NCBI GenBank assembly: GCA_963843285.1
Contig: CAWJJO010000008.1
Coordinates: 1 to 64,000, forward strand
DNA length: 64,000 nt
Direction of reading: 5' to 3'
Source of the DNA: CAZDDB01 sp963843285
GTDB lineage: Bacteria > Acidobacteriota > HRBIN11 > JAKEFK01
Shown: one piece after another, positions 25,739-36,733 of the stretch
How positions within the stretch are numbered: the stretch's first letter is position 1
How the letters are laid out: each line of letters opens with the position of its first letter
The notes under the pieces: model-generated
What the model was told of the DNA's origin: nothing
Seen by the model: the letters and a program-made list of their open reading frames with translations, nothing else
Database searches by the model: none
Program-made: the position numbers and the translations under genes

Positions 25739-28264
25739 GTTCTGTTCCTTGACGCGTTTGCGCATTTCGTCGATTTTGCCTTTTAAGTTCGCGATGATTT
25801 GCTGGAATTCGGCTTCGTTTCGAAGGTTTTCGTAGACCGGAGTTTTTTCTAGAATGCGATATTCGACAAATCCCCTTTCAACCGCTTCATGCAAATACCG
25901 ATACGCCGTAGGCTTATCTCCACGGATGGCATAGATACCTCCGAGGAGCGGGTCGGGTGCTTCATCCCCTTGCCTCTTTTTTTCTTGATATTCTTCTTCA
26001 AGGTAAGAAAACATTTTTTCTGCTTCAGCAGTCTTCCCTTGTTTCCATAACAGGTAGCCGTCCTCCGCATCTTTCCATTCCTCCGGCAGCCTGATGCTGT
26101 ATTCCCCGGCTTTTTCATAATGGCCAAAGAACAATTCAGCGTGCCGCAATGCGTAAAGAGTTTTCACTTCGTCCGGAGCAATCGCCTGAAGCTTTTCTTC
26201 CAGCGGCTTTACTTCTTCATAGCTGCCGTATAGAGTGCTAGTGTAGATTAACTCTTCGTAACACTCACGCGCATTCGGTTCGAGTGCCAAACAATATTCA
26301 AACCATTTCTTCGCTTCGCTTACATTTCCGAGCATTCGATTTACGTCACCGACGTAACGGGAAGTAAGAAAAAAAGTTGGATCGAGTTGTTGATATTTCT
26401 TCACCCAGAATAAGGATTCATCCAATCTGCCCGACCTCCAAAGGGCTTTACCAAGCAGTCCAGCCGCGCGCGCGTAGTTGGGATTCAGTTCCAACGCTTT
26501 CTTTTCCATTTCCATTGATTTCTGCAACCAACCCTTGGATCCAAAGGCGTTGCCGAGCGCCTGGTAGCCTTCGGCTAAATTAGGATCCAGCGAAATCGCC
26601 CGTTTGCTGGTTTCAATGGAAGTATCTAGAATCGAGAGTGGAGCTCCTGATACGAGCGAGACAGCGTATGCATCTGCCAAACCCGCATAGGCAAGCGCAA
26701 ACCCAGGATCCAGCGAAATCGCCTGTTTGAAAAATTCGATCGCTTGTTGAATGTCGTGTTTCGTAAAGCGATTCAGATGCTCTCGTGCTTTCAAATAGAG
26801 ATCATATGCGGCGAGATTTTCGGTAGGCTTCTTGTCGATCAGCTGTTTCTCGGGTGTTGAAAGCTTCGTCTTCAGCGCATCCGCAATATGCTGAGCAACA
26901 TCACTCTGAATTTCGAAAACATCTTTCATCTCACGATCGTATGTATCTGCCCAGATATGCTCATCGGTGGAGGCGTTGATCAATTGAGCGACAATTCGTA
27001 AACGGTCACCGGAACGGCGCACACTCCCTTCCAAAATTACGGCCACTCCGATTTCCTTGCCAATCTCGCGCAGACTCTTCTTTGTATTTTTGTATGACAT
27101 TACCGACGTGCGCGAAATAACTTTCAAGTCAGCAATCTTAGAAATTTGCGTAATTACGTCTTCCGTCATTCCATCGCTAAAATATTCTTCTTCCTTGTCG
27201 CCGCTCAAATTCGCAAAAGGAAGAACTGCGATCGATTTTTGAAGTGCCGGACTTGATGTATTTCTAAATCCAAAAAACCAGCCGGCAATGACCAGTAATA
27301 GAATTACAACGAAAATTCCGATCTGGCTCAGTCGAAATCTCGGTTGGGCAATCGGATGACTGGAAGCAGTTGAAGTTGTGAGAATTGTTTTCAGTGCGAA
27401 TTGCAGATCGCGAGCGGACTGGAAGCGCTCCTCCGCTTTCTTTTCCAGACAATGAGAAATGATTTGCTGCAATTCAGGTGGGACATTGATGAGAAGCGGC
27501 GGATCTTCTTTGAGAATGGCAGTCATGATCTCCGGTGAAGTTTCTCCCTGAAACGGGCGAGAGCCGGAAATCATTTCATACAGCAGACACCCGAAGGAAA
27601 AAATATCAGTCCGCGCATCCACCGCATCCCCTTTGATTTGTTCAGGCGCCATATAGGGCACCGTTCCGAGGACTACGTCTGGCGAGGTTTGCCGAGATGC
27701 TGTCTGCGCAGTTGTGACTTCTTCCGGTGCTACCTTTAATTCACGGCGAGCGAGTCCGAAATCTAGAATCTTTACTCTTTGATCGGAAGTCAGAAAAACA
27801 TTTTCGGGTTTTAGATCACGGTGGATAATTCCCGCCATATGCGCGGCCGAAAGTCCATCCGCAATCGAAATCGCAATTTCAACAACTTTTTTCCACGGAA
27901 GAAAAGATCCTCTTAAAACCTGGCGAAGAGTTTCCCCACGCAGCAGCTCGATAATTGCGTAAGAGATATTCTGATCCGTACCGGAGTCATAAATCGATAG
28001 GATATTCGGATGCGAAAGAGCGGCAAGGCTTTTGGCCTCCCTTTCAAAACGAGAAAGAGCGTTTTCATCGAAGCGAACCCGATCAGGCAAAATCTTGACG
28101 GCGACATCGCGCGACAATCTTTGGTCGTAGGCGCGATATACTTCGCCCATACCCCCGGCTCCCAGAGCTGCCAGAATTTTGTACCGCCCCGCTAAGGTGT
28201 GGCCGATTGGAATCACGCCGTCTATTTCATCATACTGATTCAAAAAGGCAAAAGGGACAGACAC
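25727..28264 (-). CDS. Transmembrane Ser/Thr protein kinase with TPR sensor (kinase 5)
   Basis: 845 residues with the kinase 1 architecture. The kinase domain has LGAGGMGEVYRAYD, Lys 57 (VAVKILP), HRDLKPEN, DFGLAR and PYMAPEQIKGDAVDARTD. A membrane helix (IGIFVVILLLVIAGWFFGF) is followed by the FlgO/TolB-N-like domain beginning SIAVLPFANLSGDKEEEYFS and about nine TPRs. The tail (VEYRILEKTPVYENLRNEAEFQQIIANLKGKI) is longer and more charged than that of kinases 1 and 2. The start is GTG 28264, or GTG 28216 (VIPIGHTLAGRY) as in many relatives; no ribosome-binding site decides it. It is divergent from the truncated kinase 6 with about 41 bp between starts, so the two promoters must overlap. Confidence 0.88.
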   Translation of the reverse strand: MSVPFAFLNQYDEIDGVIPIGHTLAGRYKILAALGAGGMGEVYRAYDQRLSRDVAVKILPDRVRFDENALSRFEREAKSLAALSHPNILSIYDSGTDQNISYAIIELLRGETLRQVLRGSFLPWKKVVEIAISIADGLSAAHMAGIIHRDLKPENVFLTSDQRVKILDFGLARRELKVAPEEVTTAQTASRQTSPDVVLGTVPYMAPEQIKGDAVDARTDIFSFGCLLYEMISGSRPFQGETSPEIMTAILKEDPPLLINVPPELQQIISHCLEKKAEERFQSARDLQFALKTILTTSTASSHPIAQPRFRLSQIGIFVVILLLVIAGWFFGFRNTSSPALQKSIAVLPFANLSGDKEEEYFSDGMTEDVITQISKIADLKVISRTSVMSYKNTKKSLREIGKEIGVAVILEGSVRRSGDRLRIVAQLINASTDEHIWADTYDREMKDVFEIQSDVAQHIADALKTKLSTPEKQLIDKKPTENLAAYDLYLKAREHLNRFTKHDIQQAIEFFKQAISLDPGFALAYAGLADAYAVSLVSGAPLSILDTSIETSKRAISLDPNLAEGYQALGNAFGSKGWLQKSMEMEKKALELNPNYARAAGLLGKALWRSGRLDESLFWVKKYQQLDPTFFLTSRYVGDVNRMLGNVSEAKKWFEYCLALEPNARECYEELIYTSTLYGSYEEVKPLEEKLQAIAPDEVKTLYALRHAELFFGHYEKAGEYSIRLPEEWKDAEDGYLLWKQGKTAEAEKMFSYLEEEYQEKKRQGDEAPDPLLGGIYAIRGDKPTAYRYLHEAVERGFVEYRILEKTPVYENLRNEAEFQQIIANLKGKIDEMRKRVKEQNSIQ

Positions 28265-28305
28265 ACAGTGGTAAAATCTAAATCAGCTTGGAAGGAGCTA
28301 TATCC

Positions 28306-29268
28306 ATGATTCTTTCACCAGGCTCGCAACTTGGTCCGTATAAGATTCTTTCCCCATTGGGAGCTGGTGGAATGGGTGAAGTCTATCGAGCCAGAGATGC
28401 GCGTTTGGAGCGGGATGTGGCCATCAAGGTTCTTCCGGAGCGACTTGCGGAAGACCCGGATGCTCTTGCACGTTTTCAAAAAGAGACGAAGGCGCTTGCA
28501 GCGCTTTCGCATACCAACATTCTGCCCATATACGATATCGGTTCGGAGCGAGGCATCACCTACGCCGTAACGGAGTTGTTGGAGGGAGAAACTCTTCGAC
28601 AGAGGATGGCCCATGGCCGTATCACGTGGCGAAAGGCTCTTGAATTTACGATTGCCATAGTGGACGGTTTATCCGCAGCACACTCGAAAGGAATCATTCA
28701 TCGGGATCTGAAGCCCGAGAATATTTTTCTGACTTCTGATGATCACCTCAAGATTCTCGATTTCGGACTGGCCCGGCGAGATATGCCATCAGCAGTGAAG
28801 GATGTTAGTTCAGCTCAAACAGAGCTGCCGACAGAAACGGGCATTGTGATGGGAACCGTCCCCTACATGTCGCCGGAGCAGGCTCGTGGCGAAAAAGTCG
28901 ATGCCAGGTCAGATATTTTTTCACTGGGTTGCATTTTGTATGAAATGCTGAGTGGAAGGCGGCCGTTCGCAGGGAATACGAATGCCGAAATCCTGGCAGC
29001 GATTCTCAAAGATGATTTTAATATTAATTGCATCGATTCGTCGTTTTTCAGGCATGAATTGAGTGAGTTGTACATGAAAGCGGTCAGCTCATCGACAACC
29101 TTGCGAGCGCAGCCAATGATCTCGTTCGTTTCATTGGTACAGAAATCTTATGAACGCGCAGTGCTGCCGGAGCGCGGTTTCCCGGCCGCCGATTTTCTGA
29201 GTACAGCGGACGGGACGTCCGCACCACAAGAAGAATTACACATACCTTCTACAACCGAAAACTGTTGA
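28306..29268 (+). CDS. Truncated Ser/Thr protein kinase with unrelated C-terminal tail (kinase 6)
   Basis: 320 residues from ATG 28306, which follows AAGGAG. The N-terminal 237 residues are a good kinase: LGAGGMGEVYRARD, Lys 41, HRDLKPEN, DFGLARRD and PYMSPEQARGEKVDARSDIFS. Homology stops at AAILKDD (about nt 29017). The last kinase helices, the membrane segment and the sensor are missing. They are replaced by about 83 residues (NINCIDSSFFRHELSELYM to the stop) that I do not recognise and that look like random translation. The gene probably lost its 3' part by deletion or insertion. The active site is complete, but the C-lobe is not, so stability of the protein is doubtful. Confidence 0.75.
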   Translation: MILSPGSQLGPYKILSPLGAGGMGEVYRARDARLERDVAIKVLPERLAEDPDALARFQKETKALAALSHTNILPIYDIGSERGITYAVTELLEGETLRQRMAHGRITWRKALEFTIAIVDGLSAAHSKGIIHRDLKPENIFLTSDDHLKILDFGLARRDMPSAVKDVSSAQTELPTETGIVMGTVPYMSPEQARGEKVDARSDIFSLGCILYEMLSGRRPFAGNTNAEILAAILKDDFNINCIDSSFFRHELSELYMKAVSSSTTLRAQPMISFVSLVQKSYERAVLPERGFPAADFLSTADGTSAPQEELHIPSTTENC

Positions 29269-29378
29269 GGAAATTCATTCGATGCGCCTGGAAGGGGATC
29301 CGTTCTGAATCCGGTGCCCGCAATTTCCAGAATACAGGTGCCGATGATGGCCTTCAGACTAAAAATTGCATAAACTAT

Positions 29379-29467
29379 TTCACCACGGAGCCACGGAGTG
29401 CACGGAGATTCACGGAGCTAACTGTATTCTCCGTGTTCCTCTGTGTTCACCGTGACTCCGTGGTGAA
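29379..29467. repeat. CCACGGAG foldback repeat (clean copy)
   Basis: An 89-bp unit with perfect 12-bp ends TTCACCACGGAG / CTCCGTGGTGAA. Internal words GCCACGGAG, TGCACGGAG and TTCACGGAG face CTCCGTGTT, CTCTGTGTT and CACCGTGAC on the other arm, so the whole unit folds into one long stem. An expanded copy is at 5419-5610, and a short degraded one at 30905-30953. It lies upstream of the M23 peptidase; its last bases run directly into the leader with the ribosome-binding site. Confidence 0.85.
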
Positions 29468-29483
29468 TTCGTAGGAGCTCGTA

Positions 29484-30899
29484 ATGCCAAAAACGAATCT
29501 TGACCCGCAACAGGAATCGCGGTTCCGGCCGCTTGCTATTCTCTTGATCGTGTTTTTGATTTTGCTCGTGGGCGTCGTGATTGTTAGTTTCAGACGACTC
29601 GAAGGTGAATCGCCGGAAGTTCGGCTGGATAAAGATTTTAAAACGCTGGGCAGGAAACCTGCATTTTCACTGACGGTTCAAGATGCAGGAAGCGGCGTGA
29701 AAACCGTTTCCGTGAACTTGATCCAAAAAAATCAAACAGTGAACCTTCTGGAGCAGAATTATGACGGCCCTCCTAAATACGAATTCTGGAGAATTGGCGA
29801 TCGTAGTCCGAAGAATTTCGATTTAGGAAAATTGCTTGCGGAAAAATACAAGATTCAGGATGGCCCCGCTACTCTTGAAATCCTGACTTCCGATTACTCT
29901 TTCCGAAATTTCTTGCGCGGCAACCGCGGCGATTTCCGGAAGGATTTTGTGTTCGATCTTTATCCTCCACGGCTGGAAGTATTTTCAGAACAGCATTACG
30001 TCAATCAAGGCGGTATGGACTGCGTTGTTTATCGGGTTTCCCCGGATGCTGAAATTTCGGGAGTTCAGGCAGGCCCCAATTTTTTCCGCGGTTTTCCGAT
30101 CAACGAAAGAGATCCCAACCTAAAATTTGCTCTCTTTGCGTTTGCTTACAATGTTGATGCAAAGACTCCGTTGAAAGTCATTGCAAGAGATGCTGCCGGG
30201 AATGAATCTGTCTCAGGTTTCTGGTACAAACTTTTCCCGAAGCAGTTCCATCGCAGCGACATTCAAATCGAAGACGCCTTTCTGCAAAAGGTAGTGCCCG
30301 AAATACAGTCCCGTACTCCGGAAATGAAAGGCGAAGGCGACCTTGTCAAAGATTTTCTTGAAATCAACAACAAATTGCGGCAGGCCAATCACGCAATGCT
30401 TGCCGAGCTTTCGAAGAAATCCGCGCCACACTTTTTATGGGACGGAGCGTTTCTTCAGTTGAGCAATTCGCAGGTGGAGGCTTCGTTTGCAGACCATCGC
30501 ACTTATTTCTATCAAGGCAAAGTCATCGATCATCAAGACCATGTCGGTTTCGATCTTTCCGTTGTCCAGCAGTATCCAATCGAAGCGGCGAACGATGGTG
30601 TTGTGTTGTATGCGGATTACTTCGGTATCTACGGAAACTGCGTTTTGATTGATCATGGCTACGGATTGGTTTCATTGTATGGTCATCTGAGTACGATTGA
30701 TGTGAAACAGGGGCAAGCAGTAAAAAAGAAGCAAGTCATTGGCCGCAGTGGCGCAACAGGATTGGCTGGCGGTGATCATTTGCATTTTGGGCTTTTCCTG
30801 CAAGGTGTGCCGGTGAATCCAACAGAATGGTGGGATGCCCACTGGATCAAAGATCACATTCAAGATCGCTTAAAAGCCGCAGTAGAAAAACAAGGCTAA
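29484..30899 (+). CDS. Membrane-anchored M23-family peptidase
   Basis: 471 residues. One N-terminal membrane helix (LAILLIVFLILLVGVVIVSF) is followed by a long extracytoplasmic beta-rich region (about 30-330) and a LytM/M23 domain (about 345-450). The zinc motif parts are HQDHVGFDLS (first His and Asp) and GGDHLHFGLF (HxH). The core lines YGNCVLIDHGYGLVSLYGHLS and VKKKQVIGRSGATG are classic. Such enzymes cut peptidoglycan cross-bridges or regulate other lytic enzymes; the conserved metal ligands suggest an active enzyme. GGAG precedes the ATG. No cell-division genes are nearby. Confidence 0.9.
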   Translation: MPKTNLDPQQESRFRPLAILLIVFLILLVGVVIVSFRRLEGESPEVRLDKDFKTLGRKPAFSLTVQDAGSGVKTVSVNLIQKNQTVNLLEQNYDGPPKYEFWRIGDRSPKNFDLGKLLAEKYKIQDGPATLEILTSDYSFRNFLRGNRGDFRKDFVFDLYPPRLEVFSEQHYVNQGGMDCVVYRVSPDAEISGVQAGPNFFRGFPINERDPNLKFALFAFAYNVDAKTPLKVIARDAAGNESVSGFWYKLFPKQFHRSDIQIEDAFLQKVVPEIQSRTPEMKGEGDLVKDFLEINNKLRQANHAMLAELSKKSAPHFLWDGAFLQLSNSQVEASFADHRTYFYQGKVIDHQDHVGFDLSVVQQYPIEAANDGVVLYADYFGIYGNCVLIDHGYGLVSLYGHLSTIDVKQGQAVKKKQVIGRSGATGLAGGDHLHFGLFLQGVPVNPTEWWDAHWIKDHIQDRLKAAVEKQG

Positions 30900-30904
30900 A
30901 TAAA

Positions 30905-30953
30905 TACACCGCAGAGACGCTGAGAAAAACTGTTCTCCCCTCCGCGTCTTACG
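30905..30953. repeat. Short degraded foldback after the M23 gene
   Basis: CACCGCAGAGACGCTGAG is mirrored by CTCCGCGTCTTACG with a short centre. This looks like a diverged, shortened member of the CCACGGAG family. It could double as an RNA hairpin at the 3' end of the peptidase transcript, but there is no U-run. Confidence 0.45.
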
Positions 30954-31033
30954 CATCTTCGGTACTCCTCAAATGCTGCTGATGATAAAATTAGTACGGA
31001 CTCACGTGTCTGATTCACAAGAGAAGAGGAGCC

Positions 31034-32017
31034 ATGAAATACCGTATTTTTGGTAGAATCGGCTGGCAAATATCCGATATTGGTTTTGGAATGTGGGGCA
31101 TCGGCGGAGCACTCAGCGGTTGGACTGGCGCGAACGATGAAGAATCGATGCGCTCGCTGGAACGCGCTGTTCAACTCGGATGTAATTTCTTTGATACCGC
31201 CTGGGCTTACGGAGACGGCCATAGCGAGCGATTGCTGGGACAACTGCTGGTTCGTCACTCGGATAAGCGATTGTATGTTGCTACGAAGATTCCGCCGAAA
31301 AATCTTCAATGGCCCGCGCGTCCGGAATTTACTTTGGACGAAGTGTTTCCACCCGATCACATTCGGAAATATGCGGAATCAAGTTTGAGAAATCTCGGAG
31401 TAAGAAGCATTGATTTACTTCAATTTCATGTCTGGAATGATCGGTGGGTCAACGACGAACGATGGCAACGAGCGATGGATGATCTCAAACGGGAAGGTTT
31501 GGTTCAGAAAGTCGGTTTGAGTATAAATCGATGGGAACCTGAGAATGGCATTCAAACATTACGGACCGGCCTGATTGATTCTGTGCAGGTCATTTACAAC
31601 ATCTTCGATCAAGCACCTGAAGATCGGTTGTTTCCGGTTTGCCGCGAATTGAACATTGGCGTGATTGCACGCGTTCCTTTTGATGAAGGTTCGCTCACGG
31701 GCAAGTTGACTTTGGAAAGCAAATGGCCCGAAGGCGATTTTCGCAATACGTACTTTAATCCTGTAAATCTAGAGAACAGCGTACAACACGCAGATGCTTT
31801 GAAATCGCTGCTGCGCGATGGCATGTCAATGCCGGAGCTTGCGCTGCGATTTATCTTGTCTCACCCGGATGTGAGTACTACAATTCCTGGAATGCGTCAG
31901 GTGAAACACGTGGATCCAAACATCGCCGTCAGCGATCAGGGCGCTCTTTCGAAAGAATTCATCGATAAACTGCGAGCACATCGGTGGGATCGCAAACCAG
32001 CCTGGTGGTCGGACTAG
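31034..32017 (+). CDS. Aldo-keto reductase
   Basis: 327 residues of the AKR (beta/alpha)8 barrel. The catalytic tetrad is recognisable: Asp in NFFDTAWAYGDGHSE (with Tyr after it), Lys in LYVATKIPP, and His in LLQFHVWND. The NADPH-binding C-terminal part contains the usual DVSTTIPGMRQVKHVDPNI. It belongs to the group of uncharacterised reductases that includes YghZ/PhdYeFM-like oxidoreductases. Substrate unknown, probably a small aldehyde or sugar ketone. GAGGAG lies just before the ATG. It stands alone. Confidence 0.88.
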   Translation: MKYRIFGRIGWQISDIGFGMWGIGGALSGWTGANDEESMRSLERAVQLGCNFFDTAWAYGDGHSERLLGQLLVRHSDKRLYVATKIPPKNLQWPARPEFTLDEVFPPDHIRKYAESSLRNLGVRSIDLLQFHVWNDRWVNDERWQRAMDDLKREGLVQKVGLSINRWEPENGIQTLRTGLIDSVQVIYNIFDQAPEDRLFPVCRELNIGVIARVPFDEGSLTGKLTLESKWPEGDFRNTYFNPVNLENSVQHADALKSLLRDGMSMPELALRFILSHPDVSTTIPGMRQVKHVDPNIAVSDQGALSKEFIDKLRAHRWDRKPAWWSD

Positions 32018-32368
32018 CCAGAACAGCCGTGGTTTCTCTAACGGCCTGAGTCGAATCCCCAGCGGCTGAAGTTTTAGCACCTTTTGGCTTTCGAAATTAC
32101 GGAACTAGTCAACTAGTCGGAAGCTGTCCGAGCCTACGCGGCCTTCGCGTCATACGAATTCCCTGAAGATTGCCCTGTCGTTAACGGGATAGAAAATAGA
32201 AAAACGGCAACTCAGTTTATCCTTGCACGTCCATCACAATTCATCCTCTCTCGAGCAGATTTGAATCCGGCAACAAAGTTGACGCAAAACCCCCTGCTTT
32301 TAGCTGGCATTAGGATTGCTGGAATCGAATGCCGAATCAACTACAATGAATCCATTGGGAGGTGAACA
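32018..32368. other. Intergenic region without a gene
   Basis: No credible coding sequence, RNA gene or terminator on either strand. The only structure seen is a short near-palindrome CGGAACTAGT-CA-ACTAGTCGG around 32100-32121. GGGAGG before ATG 32369 is the ribosome-binding site of the next gene. A promoter must lie here but I cannot place it with confidence. Confidence 0.5.
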
Positions 32369-33256
32369 ATGAGTATTCGCCTGTCTGCTTCGGCTTTTGT
32401 GCTTTTCTTTTTTACCTGTATCTCATCAGGGTGGTCCGCGCAAAACAATAACCCGCTACCCAATTATGATGCTCGTATTCGGCAAGACAGAAATGCATCC
32501 CGGCGGAACTTGAACATTCAGTCAGCCCCGTTTGGACAAATGCAAAAAGCTGAAGAGCAGCTGACAAAACTCGTCCCCCGTCTCAAAATAAAATATCACC
32601 CGATTCTCGGCGGACCTTCTGTTGTTGGAGTTCAAGGCGGACATCGTTATCTGACTGAGCATTCCAATGAGGATCGTGAGCAGATCCTTCGCCGGTTCTT
32701 ATCCGATCATTCCGCGTTGTATGGACTTACGGATGATCAAATTTATCAAATGAAGACAATCGCGAATTATACGAACCCCGCAGGAAACCTCTCCTTTGTC
32801 AGGCTTCAACAGACAATTCAAGGGATCCCCGTCTTTCGCGGGAATCTCCGCGCGGCGTTCACACAAAAAGGAGAATTGATTCGAATCACCAGTGAATTTG
32901 TTCCATTCGTAGATCCGAACTCCTTGGTCTCTCCAGCCAGGATTAAGCAAAACGAAGCCATTGCCATCGCTGCAAAATCGATCGGCATAGAAATAACAGG
33001 TGTAGACTCCGATTTGCGACAGGTCTATTTTCCGCTTAGCGAGGGAGTTGTGGTTCTCGGCTGGTCTCTAATCGCTCGCAAAGATCTGAACCGTTATTAC
33101 ATGGTTGTTGATGCCCAAACCGGCGAAATTTTATTTCGAAAAAACCTCGTCAACGATCAGCAACCAAACATTGGCCACCCAACCTTTGGCCAGGTACTTC
33201 ATCCACCTTCCCTGCCTCTCTTCCGCCCCACACCAATTCCTATTGCGTTTAGCTGA
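32369..33256 (+). CDS. Exported orphan FTP/PepSY propeptide-like protein
   Basis: 295 residues with a signal peptide (LSASAFVLFFFTCISSGWSA). The body matches the N-terminal propeptide of fungalysin/thermolysin-type metalloproteases: an FTP-like domain (GHRYLTEHSNEDREQILRRFL, HSALYGLTDDQI, RLQQTIQGIPVFRGNLRAAF) and then a PepSY-like unit (QNEAIAIAAKSIG, YYMVVDAQTGEILFRKNLV). In full-length M36/M4 proteases a catalytic domain with HExxH follows. Here the protein ends 40 residues after PepSY in a Pro-rich tail, and the next gene is on the other strand. Either it is a remnant left by a 3' truncation or a free protease inhibitor/chaperone; FTP domains do inhibit their proteases. No HExxH partner is adjacent. 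Confidence 0.75.
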   Translation: MSIRLSASAFVLFFFTCISSGWSAQNNNPLPNYDARIRQDRNASRRNLNIQSAPFGQMQKAEEQLTKLVPRLKIKYHPILGGPSVVGVQGGHRYLTEHSNEDREQILRRFLSDHSALYGLTDDQIYQMKTIANYTNPAGNLSFVRLQQTIQGIPVFRGNLRAAFTQKGELIRITSEFVPFVDPNSLVSPARIKQNEAIAIAAKSIGIEITGVDSDLRQVYFPLSEGVVVLGWSLIARKDLNRYYMVVDAQTGEILFRKNLVNDQQPNIGHPTFGQVLHPPSLPLFRPTPIPIAFS

Positions 33257-33293
33257 CTGTTCTTGCCGCCCTGTCAGAAACCCTCAAAGACGT

Positions 33294-35513
<2,220 letters not shown>

Positions 35514-35707
35514 TCAGGTTCGGGTTTGTACAGACAAAGCCAAAATCCATGATGCTGAATGCCTCATGAAACAGGTGGCCTCCGGTGGGTTCACAATAGA
35601 GGAAAACACAGGAGGCTGAATGTTTGTCCAAACAGAAACATTTTACCTTAAAACCAAAGTACGAATTCTTTTGCGGAATGGACGTCGGTCATAATGTCAT
35701 ATCGAAA

Positions 35708-36085
35708 TCAGTTCACTACCGCCTTCTGGCAATCGGGACAGAGTCCCATCATTTCGATGCGGAACTCATGGATCCGAAAGCCATGTAACTTTTTCGAGCG
35801 AGCGGGAAAGGACAGTTCATTTTCGGTTACATCCTCGAGTCTGTCACAGCGCGTACACCGCAAGTGCGAATGCCGCGAGACGTTAGCATCATACCGCGAT
35901 GGACCCTTTGTGGTGGTGATCTCCAGAAGCCTTTGTTCCTGACAGAGGGACTTCAAGTTTCTGTAAACCGTCCCCAGACTGATGTGCGGCTTCTCCCTTC
36001 GCGCCTTCTGGTATACCCAGTCTGCGGTCGGATGCGTCATCGTTGAAGCAACGATGCCGTAAATCACTTCCTTTTGCTTGCTCAT
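35708..36085 (-). CDS. Fur/PerR-family peroxide- or iron-responsive regulator
   Basis: 125 residues. The winged helix (MTHPTADWVYQKARREKPHISLGTVYRNLKSLCQEQRL) and the metal-binding C-terminal part are typical of the Fur family: RYDANVSRHSHLRCTRCDRLEDV with the His-rich regulatory site and CxxC, and GLCPDCQKA with the second CxxC that binds structural zinc. Its position directly upstream of katG favours a PerR-type role in peroxide sensing. I start it at ATG 36085 (MSKQKEV). The longer open frame to 36253 would cross the operator at 36090-36110. PerR versus Fur is not decided by sequence alone. Confidence 0.88.
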   Translation of the reverse strand: MSKQKEVIYGIVASTMTHPTADWVYQKARREKPHISLGTVYRNLKSLCQEQRLLEITTTKGPSRYDANVSRHSHLRCTRCDRLEDVTENELSFPARSKKLHGFRIHEFRIEMMGLCPDCQKAVVN

Positions 36086-36089
36086 ATCA

Positions 36090-36110
36090 TAATAATAATC
36101 GTTACTATTA
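36090..36110 (-). promoter_or_regulatory. Fur/PerR-type operator upstream of the regulator
   Basis: TAATAATAA-TCG-TTACTATTA is an inverted repeat with 8 of 9 matches between arms, AT-rich and of the size of Per/Fur boxes. It ends 5 nt upstream of the regulator's start codon, so binding would block its own transcription. I found no equally good box in front of katG. Confidence 0.6.
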
Positions 36111-36253
36111 CTACTGTCAAGAGCGAACGAAGCAATTTCCAGTACGAGAGGAACTTCACGGTGGTTCCGAACATGTCCACTCTCTTGTTCAATGCGAGAT
36201 TGATGACCCACAAGGTTCAAAAAGTACTTGAAGAGTATAATTTCAGCTAGCAT

Positions 36254-36733
36254 TCCGGATCGCTACTGCCTGTAACATGAGAATGTAACCCCTGAGAGGT
36301 GCCAGATATAATGCTCACTGTAACGCGACTGAAATACTGCACGCACTCGGCGCAGAACTTCATTGCTTAACCACTCGGTTAAGTGTTTCTATTTCCAATC
36401 ACGGGAGCCTCCCCTGTGATAGAATTCTTTTGGGTGAATGTTTCGTACGCCGACAGGCAAAGTTGATGATTCGAGTCAGCTAAAACGTACGTTTTTCTTC
36501 TGTTGACTCAAACCTTCTGGGCACTGTAACACAGGATGATGAAGTATTTCATTTCCGAAAAACGGTTTGTACCGGCGTCCCCACCGGCCAAAACATCGCG
36601 CATCGCCGATCTCTGCCGGAGAGAGCCCGGCGTTACAAACCGAATGGTGTGCGCCTGCGCCTCCCGAATTTTTCCCGACGCTTTTGAACCTTGTGTTTCA
36701 GCGCTCTAGTCTCAGGATCACGGTTAGATACTG
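36254..36733. other. Intergenic region ahead of the giant-protein operon
   Basis: No gene is credible in these 480 nt. Two structures stand out. CTTAACC-ACTC-GGTTAAG (36366-36383) is a perfect 7-bp inverted repeat of the kind bound by small ArsR-type regulators. A larger foldback at 36563-36642 has ends CGGTTTGTA / TACAAACCG and GC-rich inner arms (CCGGCG, CCCGGCG). The promoter of the downstream operon must lie here; no convincing -35/-10 pair was found. Confidence 0.5.
36563..36642. repeat. Imperfect foldback with CGGTTTGTA ends
   Basis: An 80-bp unit: CGGTTTGTA at one end and its exact complement TACAAACCG at the other, with partly complementary GC-rich inner arms (ACCGGCG against CGCCGGGC-like words). 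It is a single copy in this window. It could be a foldback element or a 5' leader RNA structure of the operon that starts 91 nt later. Confidence 0.55.

Noticed and set aside
28863..29130. A minus-strand frame reading FCTNETNEIIGCARKVVDEL through the tail of kinase 6, possibly a four-helix protein remnant
   Set aside because: It runs into antisense kinase sequence, has no start, and the resemblance to any family is too weak.
36090..36253. N-terminal extension of the Fur-type regulator
   Set aside because: It would translate the operator; Fur proteins start near MSKQKEV.
36254..36733. A promoter TTGACT plus -10 around 36504-36532
   Set aside because: The -10 at proper spacing (GTAACA) has too few consensus matches.
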